This document shows, in pieces, positions 1-11,746 of a stretch of 22,721 nucleotides of DNA; position 1 is the first letter of the stretch, and each line of letters opens with the position of its first letter. Position numbers and translations under genes: made by a program. The DNA lies in contig JAIPMN010037008.1 of NCBI GenBank assembly GCA_020650975.1, forward strand, positions 1 to 22,721. The letters are read 5' to 3'. Source of the DNA: Apostichopus californicus (taxonomy: Eukaryota; Echinodermata; Holothuroidea; Aspidochirotida; Stichopodidae). The notes under the pieces were generated by a model. It saw nothing but the letters and a program-made list of their open reading frames with translations. It was not told the DNA's origin and searched no databases.

Positions 1-558
1 ATCATCATCATCATCATCATCGTCATCATCATCATCATGATCATCATCATCATCATCATGATCATCATCATCATCGTCATCATCACCATCATCATCATGA
101 TCATCATCCTCACCATCATCACGATCATCATCGCCATCACCATCACCATCCCCATCCCCATCACCACCACCATCACCATCACCATCATAATCACCATCAC
201 CATCACAATCGTCACCATCATTATCACCATCATCATCATTAAGACCGTCGTCATCATCATTATCTTCATCACAATCATCACCATCATTATCACCATCACC
301 ATCACTATCATCATCACCATAGTCATCATTACCACCATGATCATCATCGTCATCATCACCATCATCACCATCATCATCATCATCACCAGCATCACCATTT
401 GTTCCAACCATCATTATCATGATTAGCATCATGATTTTTAACATCATCACCATCACCAACACCATCATCTTTATCGTCATCATCACCATCATAACCTCCA
501 TTCTCTTCATCTATGTGACCATCATCATCATCATCACCATCTCCATTATCTTCATCAC

Positions 559-656
<98 letters not shown>

Positions 657-1246
657 CCAGCATCACCATATGTTCCAACCATCATTATCATGATTAGCAT
701 CATTATTTTTAACATGATCACCATCAACAACACCATCATCGTCATCGTCCTCATCACCATCATAACCTCCATTCTCTTCATCCATGTGACCATCATCATC
801 ACCATCTCCATTATCTTCATCACAATCATCATCACCAGCATCACCATATGTTCCAACCATCATTATCATGATTAGCATCATGATTTTTAACATCGTCACC
901 ATCACCAACACCATCATTGTCATCATCACCATCATAACCTCCATTCTCTTCATCTATGTGACCATCATCATCACCATCTCCATTATCTTCATCACAATCA
1001 TTACCATCATAATCATCACGACCGTCATCATCATCACCATCTTCATCACGATCTTCTTCACCTTCACCACCATCATCACCATCATCACCGCCACCACCAC
1101 CATCACAACCATCACCACCATCATCATCACTACTATCAACACCACCACCATCACCACCATAATCATCACCGTTACCACCATTACCACCACCACATTCATC
1201 ACAATCATCACCTTCACCATCACCAACATCATAATCATCAGATACA
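1..1246. repeat. ATC/ACC (GAT/GGT) microsatellite field 1 with longer-period units
   Basis: This is almost entirely ATC, ACC and near-variant triplets, including one uninterrupted ATC run of about 97 bp at 560-656. Superimposed is a longer repeat: the block beginning CATCACCAT(A/T)TG…TTCCAACCATCATTATCATG recurs at about 391, 661 and 841, each followed by GATTAGCATCAT-ATTTTTAACAT and then CATAACCTCCATTCTCTTCATC. The long open frames here (poly-Ile/Thr on plus, poly-Asp/Met on minus) are composition artefacts. The field lies 3' of the NLR stop codon. Confidence 0.95.
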
Positions 1247-1584
1247 ACCACATATTTAACCGCCCTATTAAAAGCATTGTAAAGCGGTACTGTTTATCTA
1301 TGACCACACGTTCGTATACTTCTTTGCCCCTTGTACCTGTCACGGATCACATAACACACTGTGAAGTTAATTAACATGTTTTATCATGTATTAGCTTGAT
1401 GTTACTTCTGCGTCACTGAAATGTCAGAGCACAAACAAATCTGAGATGTTTCCGCCATGATATAGTTTAGTGGGTGCAAAAAATATTCTTGTCTAAATGT
1501 TCCTTTGGAATGAACAGCATTGTTTCAAACTAAACTTCCATTCGGTGGGTTTCTTTTAGTGAGTTGAACCATCAAGGGTTCCTA
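1247..1584. other. NLR 3' flank, probable 3' UTR
   Basis: This is single-copy-looking AT-rich DNA between the NLR stop codon and the ATC field. On the minus strand there is no canonical AATAAA or ATTAAA; GATAAA occurs near 1380-1385 and 1292-1297. No coding signal or further module exon was recognised. Confidence 0.4.
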
Positions 1585-1709
1585 TTAAAATATACAATGA
1601 GAGATAATTACCGGGAAGAGTAAAGAACGTCCAAATGTCAGCTTCCAACGACCAGACTGGAAATTTAGTTTGTAGCACCCTTCGCTTGATCCATAAGGCA
1701 TCCAGAAAA
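1585..1709 (-). CDS. NLR exon H: module 2 QSG-W segment and probable C-terminus
   Basis: The acceptor is ATTTATATTTTAG|TTTTC at 1710/1709 and the exon enters at phase 1. It encodes V (split), FWMPYGSSEGCYKLNFQSG, RWK, then a non-homologous tail LTFGRSLLFPVIISHCIF and TAA at 1587-1585. The first part matches exon D ([VI]-x-W…L-x-QSG-x-WK). Exon D is cut by a donor right after WKK. Here no GT follows WK, so reading through into former intron sequence and stopping is the simplest model. Alternative: a donor-like CCCG|GTAATT at 1612/1611 is in the expected phase 0 and could lead to a further exon, but no matching exon-E-like sequence was seen in 1-1611. No AATAAA was found downstream on the minus strand; only GATAAA variants occur, near 1380-1385 and 1292-1297. 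Confidence 0.72.
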
Positions 1710-3808
1710 CTAAAATATAAATGACGACACAGCAGGACTAGGGTAGGTAATCAGTATCAACAAACAAAACAGATGATATAAGATAGAACGGCAGTCAATG
1801 TTATAATCTATGTTTGGATCAGGTCAAACTTCCATAGACTTAGCTACTGAGGCACACACAGTAAACAGTTGAAGTCCGTTTATTTTTCACGCAATAGGCA
1901 ACATTTTCAACAAAGTAAATCATACAGTATGCTTATCAGACCGGTCAGAGAAACTAATTTGATATTTTTTTTTTATTGTAAAGTCCATTAAGTTTCCTCT
2001 GAACACAAGACCGGTTACTTGAAGATTGAGGAAATGTGCAAAGAGAAAGACAATGGGGAGCCATCAGTTTGTCTCAGTGTTTTTCTTCAAAGCTAAATGT
2101 GTGATACCGGCATAATTATATCACATAACTATATCTATTAACTGTCTGGTTGCATCCTAACAATAAAATATGTGTAAGGTAGAAGGGTCAAGTTGCCATC
2201 TTTCGACAATTGAGAAGAATGTTAAAACATATTCGCAAATATTCAACATCTGTCCGCTAATGTGCATGAATTGGATAAGTGTTAGTATTATAAAGCAAAC
2301 ATAAATTGTATACAATGTTCATGTCAAATATTTCATGTGCGTTTTGAATATAATTTACACCAAACCTTACACAGATCACTTAAAATATGTATTCAAACTG
2401 ATAAAACGCCACCTCCCATATTCACTGCACAATTTCCAAAATGATAGTTAGGTTAAGTAATTTTGTTGTGACCAATTTTAATACAGTTATCTGTCTCGAT
2501 TATTTAAGGGTTAGAGCGCCCTCAGTCAACGAATGTGCAAAGGTTTGCTCCTTTCATTGCATTGTGCAAAATCTCACGTCTTTTATCTCAATTTCATTAG
2601 TGTCTTATAAGGTTGTTTTATTTTACAAGATTACAAAGTGCTGTGTTTTATTGTCTTTTACTTGTGTCATTTATATCACTTATTGAAGTTAAGATAGCAG
2701 ATATCTGTAACTGCATGTTTTCCAGTAATTTGAATTAAAGTTTGAGTTTATGTCTTGTTCCAGATATCTAAAGTTATTACAACTGAAATGTCGTGTTTAA
2801 TCTAACTTCATGTGTCAGATCTCTCTCTGACATTTATGACATTGCTCATAAACATTGCAAATGACCACAAAAAAAAACAAGTTAACGATTGTAAAGCAAT
2901 CATATCAACCTGAGCATTTGTCTTTAAAGCGTGCAGGTTGCATACAACCTATTATCCTGTATAGACAGATATCGGTAAATTGATCAGCGCTATGATGTGG
3001 AATATCCGAATGAAAATATGAGCAAGCTACATTTTATTTGATTTATGTTCGCTTTTCACCTTTCTTCACTACTAGTGGTACCGCTGTTTTTATTTTAATG
3101 TTTCCATACCACACCGCAGGTGTTCCTATTGTAATTAGTCTAGAACGTCTTCAATGGGAACTTTGTAAAATTTTGCATCAGATTCAGGGAACCAGCTACG
3201 TTCATGTCAGATCTCACTGTTCTAAACATGTGCAGCCCTGGGTGAACTATTCCTCACTCTCACCAACCCACTACGCTCAGACCCCCCCCCCCCCTCCACT
3301 CCACCCCTCGAAACGTTCATGTTCTGTTTAAACTTTCCATAACGATTTATATTCCCAACAGGTGATCATGTTATCTTATTCCAGAGAGAAAAAGAGATAA
3401 AACTCATTAATGTTAACATATTCAAGCACCACTCACTGTTATATCATGTAGTAGCCATTTGAATATACTGTACATGGTCTAGGCTTTATTTAAGTTTGTA
3501 ATCCTTGATATCTCTGGGGTTTTTTCTGTGTGAAAGTAAACGTACGGAACGCTTAGTATATTACAGTAAACTTAAATGATTTATAAAGAAGCACTTTCTC
3601 AGCTATGTCAATAATTTGTTAAATACCTTCCTTCATCTGTGTAAAAAGAAGAAATGGGCAAATTCTGGCCGGTTTTAACATAATCTAAACTGTATATTTA
3701 ATGTTTCTTGATTTACGAGAAGACAAAGGAAACAAGTATATGTACAGAAGAAGGCAAGAGCAAATAATAAATCAATAACTAATCAATCAATAGTGATCGT
3801 TACTGTAC
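1710..3808. other. NLR intron 7, no internal feature recognised
   Basis: AT-rich sequence without recognisable repeats or coding potential. Plus-strand open frames at 2441-2686 and 3038-3331 have no familiar domain and no supporting splice or codon evidence. A poly-C run of about 12 sits at 3282-3294. Confidence 0.6.
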
Positions 3809-3882
3809 CTTCAACGTTCTTTGATATCAAGTCGAACAAACCATGCATCGATGTACAAGGAGGCAGCAGACAGGCTTCAAAT
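3809..3882 (-). CDS. NLR exon G: module 2, short Cys-rich segment
   Basis: This exon is 74 nt, entering at phase 2 and leaving at phase 1, so it fits between F and H. The acceptor is TCTTTAATCATCAG|ATTTG at 3883/3882; the donor is GTTGAAG|GTACAG at 3809/3808. It encodes E (split codon), FEACLLPPCTSMHGLFDL and ISKNVE. It matches exon C in F-x-x-C-x-L-P-x-C and in the terminal KNV, and is one codon shorter. It was found only by searching for this pattern plus splice sites; it is too short to show as an open reading frame. Intron 6 upstream of it is 4.7 kb and filled with ATC repeats. Confidence 0.8.
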
Positions 3883-4253
3883 CTGATGATTAAAGAAAAA
3901 GAACATTTGACTAACAAAGACACAACATTAGAGACTCGCTGGTGATTAGACGCTCAATTCGAATTAACTTTAAAATTAATCATATGATAAGAGATACCAG
4001 TGTTTCTCTCCATTCCCTACTACACAATTTACCAGTTACACGGTGTCTTAGCTTCTTGTTCAAATTATGTCAATCAATGAAGTGCTTTTCATTTATTTAC
4101 TCTACGGCGATGTACCACATATCATAACCAGCTTGACAATGCTTGCGAAATAATTCAAATTTACTAATAACTATAATTACGCCCTTTCACTTTCTGTTCG
4201 ACACCTCACATCATAGTTTGATTGTTCTTTTATGTCATGTGATACTTGGATAA

Positions 4254-6735
4254 TTCACCCTCACCATCACCATTATTACCACCATCGCCATCACCACCAC
4301 CACCACCACCCCCATCTAAATCATTAATACAATCATCACCATTGTCATCACAATCACCATCATCTTATTCACCATCATCATCATCATCATTATCAATATC
4401 ATCACTATCACCATCATCATCATCATTGTCGCTAATCTGGTCATTTGTGTGACCACCATAACCACCATAACCACTTTTACCATCATGATCTCCATCGCCA
4501 TCATCACGTACCACCATCGTCGCCATCAGTATCACCATATGATCCCACGATCATCATCATTAACATCATCATCACCACCATGGTCATCGTTGTCATCATC
4601 GTAAGCATCATCATCACCATATGATTCCGCGATCATCATCATGATAATAATCATAATTATGAACATCACTATCACCACCAAAATAACAATCACCACCACC
4701 ACCATCATCATCATCACCATCACCATCATCTTCATCACCATATGATTCCACGATCATCATCATGATAATCACCATCACCATAACCACCAACATCATCACG
4801 ACCATCACCATCAATATCACTATCAACACCATCATCAACACCATCATCAACACCATCATCATCACCAACACCACCAACATAACTACCACCACCACCACCA
4901 CCATCAACAGTAACATCATCACAATCATCACCAATACCATGATCACCATCATCACCATCATTACTATCATCATCGCCATCGCCATCACCATCACCATCAT
5001 CGTCATCACCATCACCACCATCATTATAATCATCACCAGTATAATAATCATCACCAGCATCACCATATGATCCAACCATCACCATCACGACCACCACCAC
5101 ATCATCATCATCACCAAATGATTCCAAGATCATCACAATCACAACAACCATCAATATCACTATCAACACCATCGTCAACACCATCATCAACACCATCACC
5201 ATCATCAACACCATCACAATCATCATCATCATCATCACCATCACCACCAACATAACTACCACCATCACCATCAACAATAACATCATCACCATCATCACCA
5301 GCACACATCATCATGATCACCATCCTCACCATCATCACTATCATCATCGCAATCACCATCACCATCACCATCATTACCGCATTGATCTTCATCATCATCA
5401 ACATCACCACCATCACCAGCATCATTATCATCACAACCAGCATCACCATATGATCCAACCATCACCATTACGACCACCATCACGACCACCACCACCACAT
5501 CATCACCATATGATTCCAAGATCATCACAATCACAACCATCATCGTCACCACCACCACCAACATCAATGTTACTATCAACACCATCATCAACTCCATCAT
5601 CCACACCATCACAATTATCAACACCATATTGACCACCATCATCACCATCACCACCAACCCAACTACGACCACCACCATCACCATCAATATCACCATCAAC
5701 ACCATCATTCACACAATCACAATCATCAACACCATATTGATCACCATCATCACCATCACCACCAACCCAACTACCACCACCACCATCATCATTAATATCA
5801 CTATCAACACCATCATCAACACCATCATCCACACAATCACAATCATCAACACCATCACAATCACCATCATCACCAACATAACTACCATCACCATCACCAT
5901 CAACATTAACATCATCATCACCATCACCATCATCATCACCATCATCATCATAATAACCATCCTCATCATCATCATCACCATTATCTCCATCATCATCGCA
6001 TTACCACAATCACAATCACCTCCACCATCATTATCACCATCGCCATTGTGGTAATTTGTGTGACCACCATAACAATAATAAAAAAAAATTACCATCGTGA
6101 TCACCAGCACCACCCTCGCCGTCATCATCATCACCATATGATCCTAAAATCATCATTGTATGCATAATTATCCAAAATATTATCACCATCATCATCATCA
6201 TATGATTCCACGATCGTCATGATTATTAACATCACCATCACCACCAACATCACCACAAACATCACCATCATTACCGTCACCATAATCACCATCATCATTA
6301 CCATCATCATCATCATTATGATCACCATCACCATCATCACCATTATCGTCATCACCACTATCACAATCATCATGACCACCATCACCATCATCATTATCAC
6401 CATCGCTGTTCTGGTCATTTGTGTGACCACCATAACCATGATCACCATTTTACCAGCATTATCGCCAGCAACACCATCACCATATGATTCCACGATCATC
6501 ATGATTATTAACATCACCATCACCACCAACATCACCATCATCATCACCATCATCATCACCATCATCGTCACCATCACCAGCATCATCATCCCCTCCATCG
6601 TCATCACCATCATCATTACCGCCATCATCATCACCACCATCATGATTATGAGACCATCATCACCACGTTTATCTTATCATATGTCCATCTTTACCACAAT
6701 ATTCATTACAATCACCGTCCCATCACCATCACTGT
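4254..6735. repeat. ATC/ACC (GAT/GGT) microsatellite field 2, with higher-order units
   Basis: About 2.5 kb of mixed ATC, ACC, AAC and ATT triplets inside NLR intron 6. Longer blocks recur: CACCATATGATTCCACGATC at about 4614, 4735, 6201 and 6478; CACCATATGATCCAACCATC at about 5061 and 5446; and TTTGTGTGACCACCATAAC at about 4445, 6055 and 6417. The composition and the CACCATATG-TTCCA-type block are shared with the field at 1-1246, so the two probably have a common origin. Many open frames here run through on both strands only because the triplets contain few stops; none is a gene. Confidence 0.93.
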
Positions 6736-8576
6736 GTCCATTTTGTTTTCCTTTTCCCTTTATCTATTTCTTCCATTGCCTTATCTGTTCTTTCGTCTTT
6801 ATCTATTACTTTCCAAAAAGGAAAAGAAAAGAAAAATATTAAAAAAAGATTCTTCTTCAAAAATCTTCACACATCACGAAGGCCTCCCAGCGATATCAAA
6901 GCAGACAGTATCTAGGCGTATCCATGGCAACCTCGAGGTACTTGTTTGTCAGTAAATTCCAGGTGTTTTTATTTTGGACGCGCGCGTCTATTCCATTGAA
7001 TACAACTTATTTTCATTGTATTGTTCAAGTATTTGATTGACAGGTGTTGAACAAAAGAAAATGTTAAACTATTGAAAGTTTCAGTACAGTCAGTGTACAT
7101 CTTTAGCAAGAGAAAAAAATGATGAAATAAGTTCAATACACTTTTAGGATAAAAAACACCGTGTACTGTCTGAGTAGAAAAGTGGAGAAATAGTTTAACG
7201 TACAGATGTATGATATAAATGTGCATAGTATTGGGTAGGCCTATATATGACAAGGCTAATTTTTGCAACTGGAAATTTGGTGACAACACAGTGTACCGTA
7301 TATAGAGATTAAGGAAGGGTCATAGGCCTTGTAGGTTTGGGAGGGACAGGTTGTGTGGGTGGGTGGGTTGGGGAGGGGGTTGGTGAGCAGAATACTGCAC
7401 TGTAAGATAGTATCTACAGTAAAATCTTCTGAAATATCAAGCTAAAACAGTTGTACTCTGTTTGTTTCTACTGTACTGCAAACAATGAGAATAAAAGAGA
7501 AAAATATATACGTGATTTTGAGTGTTATTTACATATAGACTGTTTGATTGGTCTCTACTGTGTGGGGATTGACTGTAATGTTATGCGGGTTCATAATGTG
7601 CATACATCGTGAGCTTTTTGTTGCATGGGGCCGGTAGGGGGAGGTTGGGGTGGGGAGGAAAGGGTTGGAGTGGAGGAGGTGAAGACAGGTTGTTGATCAG
7701 AAGAGAGTGACTATGATAATATGACAGAAGATGACATTGTTGTCTATGTGTATGTGTGTGGGGGGGGGGGGGGTACAAGGGGATACATGTTGTTATTAAC
7801 AAGTTAACCCAAGTGTTATAAACAGGTTAAGGAAATGGGATAAGTGGTCCGGCATAATTGTAGGGGGTGGATTAGGGAAAGCTTATGGTAATATAGTTGA
7901 GAGGGGTGCCCTATGAATGTATAAATAAAATTACAATATGTTTAATTTATATCACTGTTTTTGTTTTTACTTAAATATCAATGTGCATTAATTATCAGTT
8001 AATTCATATATTAATTATGAAGTGAAAGAGTCCTGAAAAAACATTGAGTTTTTTTCCTTTCCTTTTTATCTTATTAACTTCTTTTGGTTTATCTAATAAG
8101 GAAGATATTTGGCAATTTTTTTTTATTTGTTTACTTCTGCAGTAATGGTGACTCATAACTTGATCTAATTTAATCCTACTTTTTATTATTATTATTATTA
8201 TCACTTCAACGAGATATATAATTTTTAAGTGTAAGCTAGGGCCTCGTATCTCTTTATTTAAACAAATTGTATTCTTCTGAAGAATTTATAGGTCAATTAT
8301 ATGTGTTTCTGTCTCATTTTGTCTCTATTTTACTCTCCCATTAATCATATTCCTCACCTGATGACTGTTCTTTCATTGTTAGTTTATTTCTGTATCCAAG
8401 TTCTTTTTCATTTCTTTTGTGTTACTTCTACATTTATCAAAACCTATTAATAAACAACCTTCAGTAACTGTTCAATATAACTTTATCAATAATTTGTATC
8501 TTGTTTACACCATTAGTATCAAGTAGTTATTTAATTAATGAATTACATGGTATACATAACTATTAATTATACTTAC
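6736..8576. other. Left-over of NLR intron 6: non-repetitive and G-rich DNA
   Basis: No exon was recognised between the ATC field and exon F. The stretch contains a pyrimidine-rich segment (6736-6815), plain AT-rich sequence, a G-rich zone described separately, and a short ATT run near 8183-8200. Open frames at 6969-7289, 7581-7802 and 8004-8204 show no family resemblance. Confidence 0.5.
7330..7880 (+). repeat. G-rich tract cluster with G-quadruplex potential
   Basis: Several runs of G lie on the plus strand: TGTGGGTGGGTGGGTTGGGG at 7354-7373, followed by AGGGGG; GGGGTGGGGAGGAAAGGG around 7647-7664; about 14 consecutive Gs at 7759-7772; and TAGGGGGTGGATTAGGG near 7860. The first meets the four-G-run pattern of an intramolecular quadruplex with very short loops. 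Because the NLR gene is transcribed from the minus strand, the G-rich strand is the template strand and the pre-mRNA would be C-rich here. Confidence 0.6.
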
Positions 8577-8785
8577 TCCAGTTCCTTGAATCTTTGAGAG
8601 TGTTGTACATAGTTTAATATTCCATTAACTTCATGTTTATTCATTTCTCTCCCTTCCTCTGTCTGTATGAGCATCATCTCTATTGATGTTATGATTGGTA
8701 GAGAGAGACCAGAGGAGAGAATAATGTTCCCATCTTCATCAATCTTACTAAAGGACCAGTTTAGACTCACACAGTATATGGGAAT
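8577..8785 (-). CDS. NLR exon F: module 2, WSFSK segment
   Basis: This exon is 209 nt, entering at phase 0 and leaving at phase 2. The acceptor is TTTCCTTTCTTCAG|ATTCC at 8786/8785; the donor is GAACTGGA|GTAAGT at 8577/8576. It encodes IPIYCVSLNWSFSKIDEDG, then NIILSSGLSLPIITSIEM and a KHEVNGILNYVQHSQRFKEL tail. It is collinear with exon B from start to end: IPI, L-x-WSFSK-[VI]-D, IIL-x-SG-[IL]-x-LP, K/NYV, and KKFRKL versus QRFKEL. The shorter open frame usually called here (8573-8770) lacks the acceptor-defined first residues and runs past the donor. Confidence 0.88.
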
Positions 8786-9264
8786 CTGAAGAAAGGAAAA
8801 TAATAATTAGAATTAATATCATCATGTTTGTTTACAAGATAAATACTTGAAAATAATAACATTATAATTAATTTAGGAATATTAACTTCATTATTGTTTA
8901 AATTCATATTAATCAAATGATAGTTTGTTTATTTTAATCATATTTTGGTTATTGTTTTTTTGATTATATAATAATTAGTGGTTTAAATTTTTAAAAAAGT
9001 TAACTTTATTTCTAAAGCTAGTTTAATCTTTGTTTCATTTTATTTTGATTAAGTGATATTTGGTCGGGGTATTATGAGGGTGTCTTAGTGCGGGGGAGGG
9101 GGTGGACATGGTTTACCATCGTGAATGTTATGTTATTGTCAAAGGGTGTGCAAGGGGTGAGAGATACATGGACCGATGGCTGTCATGCTGGGAAGGGATG
9201 GTTGTGGTAGGGTAAGAAGGGATGCTTTGGGGTGGGGGCATGTACACCGCTTATGCATATTAAA
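8786..9264. other. Start of NLR intron 5, nothing recognised
   Basis: AT-rich up to about 9055, then a G-rich patch with GTGCGGGGGAGGGGGTGG near 9090-9107. No repeat family, RNA gene or exon was recognised. Confidence 0.5.
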
Positions 9265-10235
9265 TGTATATAACAATAACATACACGTTTTGTATCATTG
9301 CTTCTTTCTGAATAATATTAAAATACGTAAACGTTTGTTGTTTGTTGTTTATTGTTTACTTTAAATATATTTGAGAATCTGTTTTTCCTAAGGAAGTAGG
9401 GCTGGTTGGTTTACGGTAGTAGTATCATGTAAACATTTTATCATATATGTTATTGTTCATATTTTGAGTGCAGCTATGATTATTGTTTATCTCGTTTGCA
9501 AACAACTGATCCTATTAATTTAACATTATTGTGTTTACTGAGATAATTTTGTGTTTCTTTTTGAAGAAATAAGTTTAAAGAGAATAAAAAATAACATTAT
9601 GTTTGTTGTTGAAGAATAAATATACGCGGGTAACTAATTGTTGTTGTTTGTTGTTTAGTGTTAAATATATTTTGTTAATCTGCTTTGACTACAAATCAAG
9701 GGTGGTGAGTCTGGTTAATAACAATATTTAAATGCTACTTGCGTTTGGAAAATCACAACAACAAGTTGTTATCTATACGTTTTATTTGTTGCTGAATAAT
9801 ATTGAAACAATGCGTAAATAAATTGTTGTTGTTTGTTGTTGTTTTTCTTTTTAAATCCATTTGTCTACAAGTCAAGAATTGTATAGGTGAATAATGATAA
9901 CAGCAGTTGTAATTCATTTGAAAGCTTTTATCGTTAATTATGTTTGAAAATAAGGTATCTTTTTATCATTTGTATACAAACAGTTGTTAATTTTGACCTT
10001 TATATGTATACATTTACTCCTAAATTTAAACAAAGTTTTTCAAACTCTATCGATAGTGTAGTGCTATATAATTTGCGTCCGTTTTGAATAATATACAAAA
10101 GTTGACTTGCAAGCGATTTTATGGTCATTTGTTTGTTAAGCATATCAATACAGTTCGTACATATTTGTTGTTGTTTACTGTTTACTTTAAGTAAAGTTTC
10201 CATTAAGGTAGATGAAGTAAATACAGTAATGACAG
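9265..10235. repeat. Degenerate tandem repeat family in NLR intron 5
   Basis: Four diverged copies of a block with the core TTGTTG(TT)TGTTGTTTA-TGTTTA-TTTAA begin near 9330, 9638, 9820 and 10163. In three copies the core is preceded by a block resembling ACGTTTTGTAT-TTGCT…GAATAATATT-AAA…CGTAAA (9273, 9593, 9771) and in two followed by CTACAA-TCAAG. Spacing varies between roughly 180 and 345 bp, so this is an old, eroded array. No coding signal is seen; the minus-strand frame at 10000-10239 is inside it. Confidence 0.6.
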
Positions 10236-11122
10236 CCAATGGGGTGCGACATATTTTACAAATGTTTTTATTTATTGTATAACAGGAGGGTAATATTGAA
10301 TTTTTATTTTATTTTGTTTTGTTTTAAAAACACTTGTTGTTATATATTTATTTTCAGTGTTGTTTAATTATTAATATTTCTTTATTCTCTGTTCATCATC
10401 GTTATCTCAGACAGTAATCGATTCAGGAGTTACCATTTCATGACGAGGGTAAAATATGAGGAAGTGTTAGGTTGGTTATTTAAATAGAAATATATAAGGG
10501 ACTGTATGTATGGTCATTATTTATTAAATACAAGTTGAGTGACAACTTAATGTCGGCGGTGAAATGGGGGGGGGGGGTAAGGGGGTAGCAATGGGTTTTT
10601 GGTCTTGTAAATATATTGATGATCATATCTTAAAAGTATCATTTTATTGATTTTACAAGTAAGTTGTATCATATTTTGTATGATTGAGGAAAACCGCTTT
10701 GTGTTTAATCGTACCTAATCATAGCCACGAATTCAGTTAGAGGTTTAATCGGTACCCGATGACTGGATGGGTTGGAGTGGAGTGATATGTATTTTTAGGT
10801 TTTAGCTAAGGGTTATAGGGAGGTGAATAGTTTACTTTTGAGAGGAAGGTGATTTTTAATATTGACTCATTCCATTAAAGACAGACAATTTGAGGGAGAA
10901 ACAGGGATAGTAATGAATAGTTTATGTTATGTTTAAAATTTGCTGAATGCTTATGGTGAGGCTTGATTGAATTCTTGGTTTACAAACACATCTCAATAAT
11001 GATCAAAAGTAAGCATTTTTAATTATGTTATCTTCCTCACAATAAAGTGATCTAGAAGAGATTATGTAATATTAGATTTCTACATGTTCCGTACTCACGT
11101 GACCCAGTGACGGGTTACTTAC
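10236..11122. other. End of NLR intron 5, nothing recognised
   Basis: AT-rich sequence with a run of 10 Gs followed by TAAGGGGGTAG near 10566-10586. No exon, transposon ends or RNA gene were seen. Confidence 0.5.
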
Positions 11123-11242
11123 ATTATGACTGGACGCTTTCACCAGGAGCTCTATGGCTGACCTCTGTACTAACACATTGTCTTTGTTACTGATGACTAC
11201 ACCTTGTGAGCACAACTCTGTAATAGTTTGAACGTCATCAGC
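11123..11242 (-). CDS. NLR exon E: start of module 2, paralogue of the end of exon A
   Basis: This exon is 120 nt, 40 codons, phase 0 at both ends. The acceptor is TATCTTGTTTAACAG|GCTG at 11243/11242; the donor is CATAAT|GTAAGT at 11123/11122. It encodes ADDVQTITELCSQGVVISN, then KDNVLVQRSAIELLVKA and SSHN. Aligned with the last residues of exon A, about half are identical (T-x-LCS, LxQRS, ASSH), and the donor falls after the same residue pair (HD in A, HN in E). In module 1 this segment is fused to the NACHT exon; in module 2 it is a free exon. Confidence 0.87.
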
Positions 11243-11690
11243 CTGTTAAACAAGATAAACATTGTTTTAGCAATAACATATGAGAAATGATAAGGTATAA
11301 AATAATGATTTATGAAAATGATATATATTATCAAGTCCCAAGTTACTAGTCTTTACAATACTAACTAAAGTCAAAACACTAACATGCCTTATATAGCCAT
11401 GACGACTAGTCGCCTTGTATGGGATGAATTAGTTAGTGCAAGTATAAACGATTAATATTGAATCATACGTATAGCTGTCCATGGTTAGACATTAGAGAAA
11501 AAAAAAAACAGAAAGCTTATGCGTAAAAGTTTAAAGGAAAACAAAAATGCACGATGCTCATTATTTTTTACCTCCCCTGTTCACGGACCCCCCCCCCCGC
11601 CCTCACAATCCACTCGACGTGCACACAAATACAAGGAAATACAACCCATCCAGGCAAATTAAATCCAAACAGAACAAAAGTCTAACCAAC

Positions 11691-11746
11691 CTTCTTCCAT
11701 GTACCGGATTGGAGATCAAGATGACAGGCATTACTCGGCCACAAAA
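11691..11746 (-). CDS. NLR exon D: module 1, QSG-W segment
   Basis: This is a 56-nt micro-exon entering at phase 1 and leaving at phase 0. The acceptor is ATTCTGTTTTTCAG|TTTTG at 11747/11746; the donor is AAGAAG|GTTGGT at 11691/11690, which is weaker than the others. It encodes V (split codon), then LWPSNACHLDLQSGTWKK. The end L-x-L/F-QSG-x-WK recurs in exon H (KLNFQSGRWK). Assignment rests on the acceptor, on phase compatibility with exons C and E, and on that match. The plus-strand open frame overlapping it (11547-11750) is a shadow. Confidence 0.82.

Noticed and set aside
37-1374. Long open frames on both strands rich in Ile/Thr or Asp/Met/Val
   Set aside because: They are translations of ATC/ACC triplet repeats, open on both strands at once and with no domain; the same applies to the frames at 4246-6842.
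1250-1380. Possible further coding exon (minus strand, GKEVYERVVIDKQ)
   Set aside because: No similarity to any of the four module segments and no convincing donor in a compatible phase.
2441-3331. Two plus-strand open frames (81 and 97 residues)
   Set aside because: No domain, no similarity to neighbours, and they lie inside intron 7 of the opposite-strand gene.
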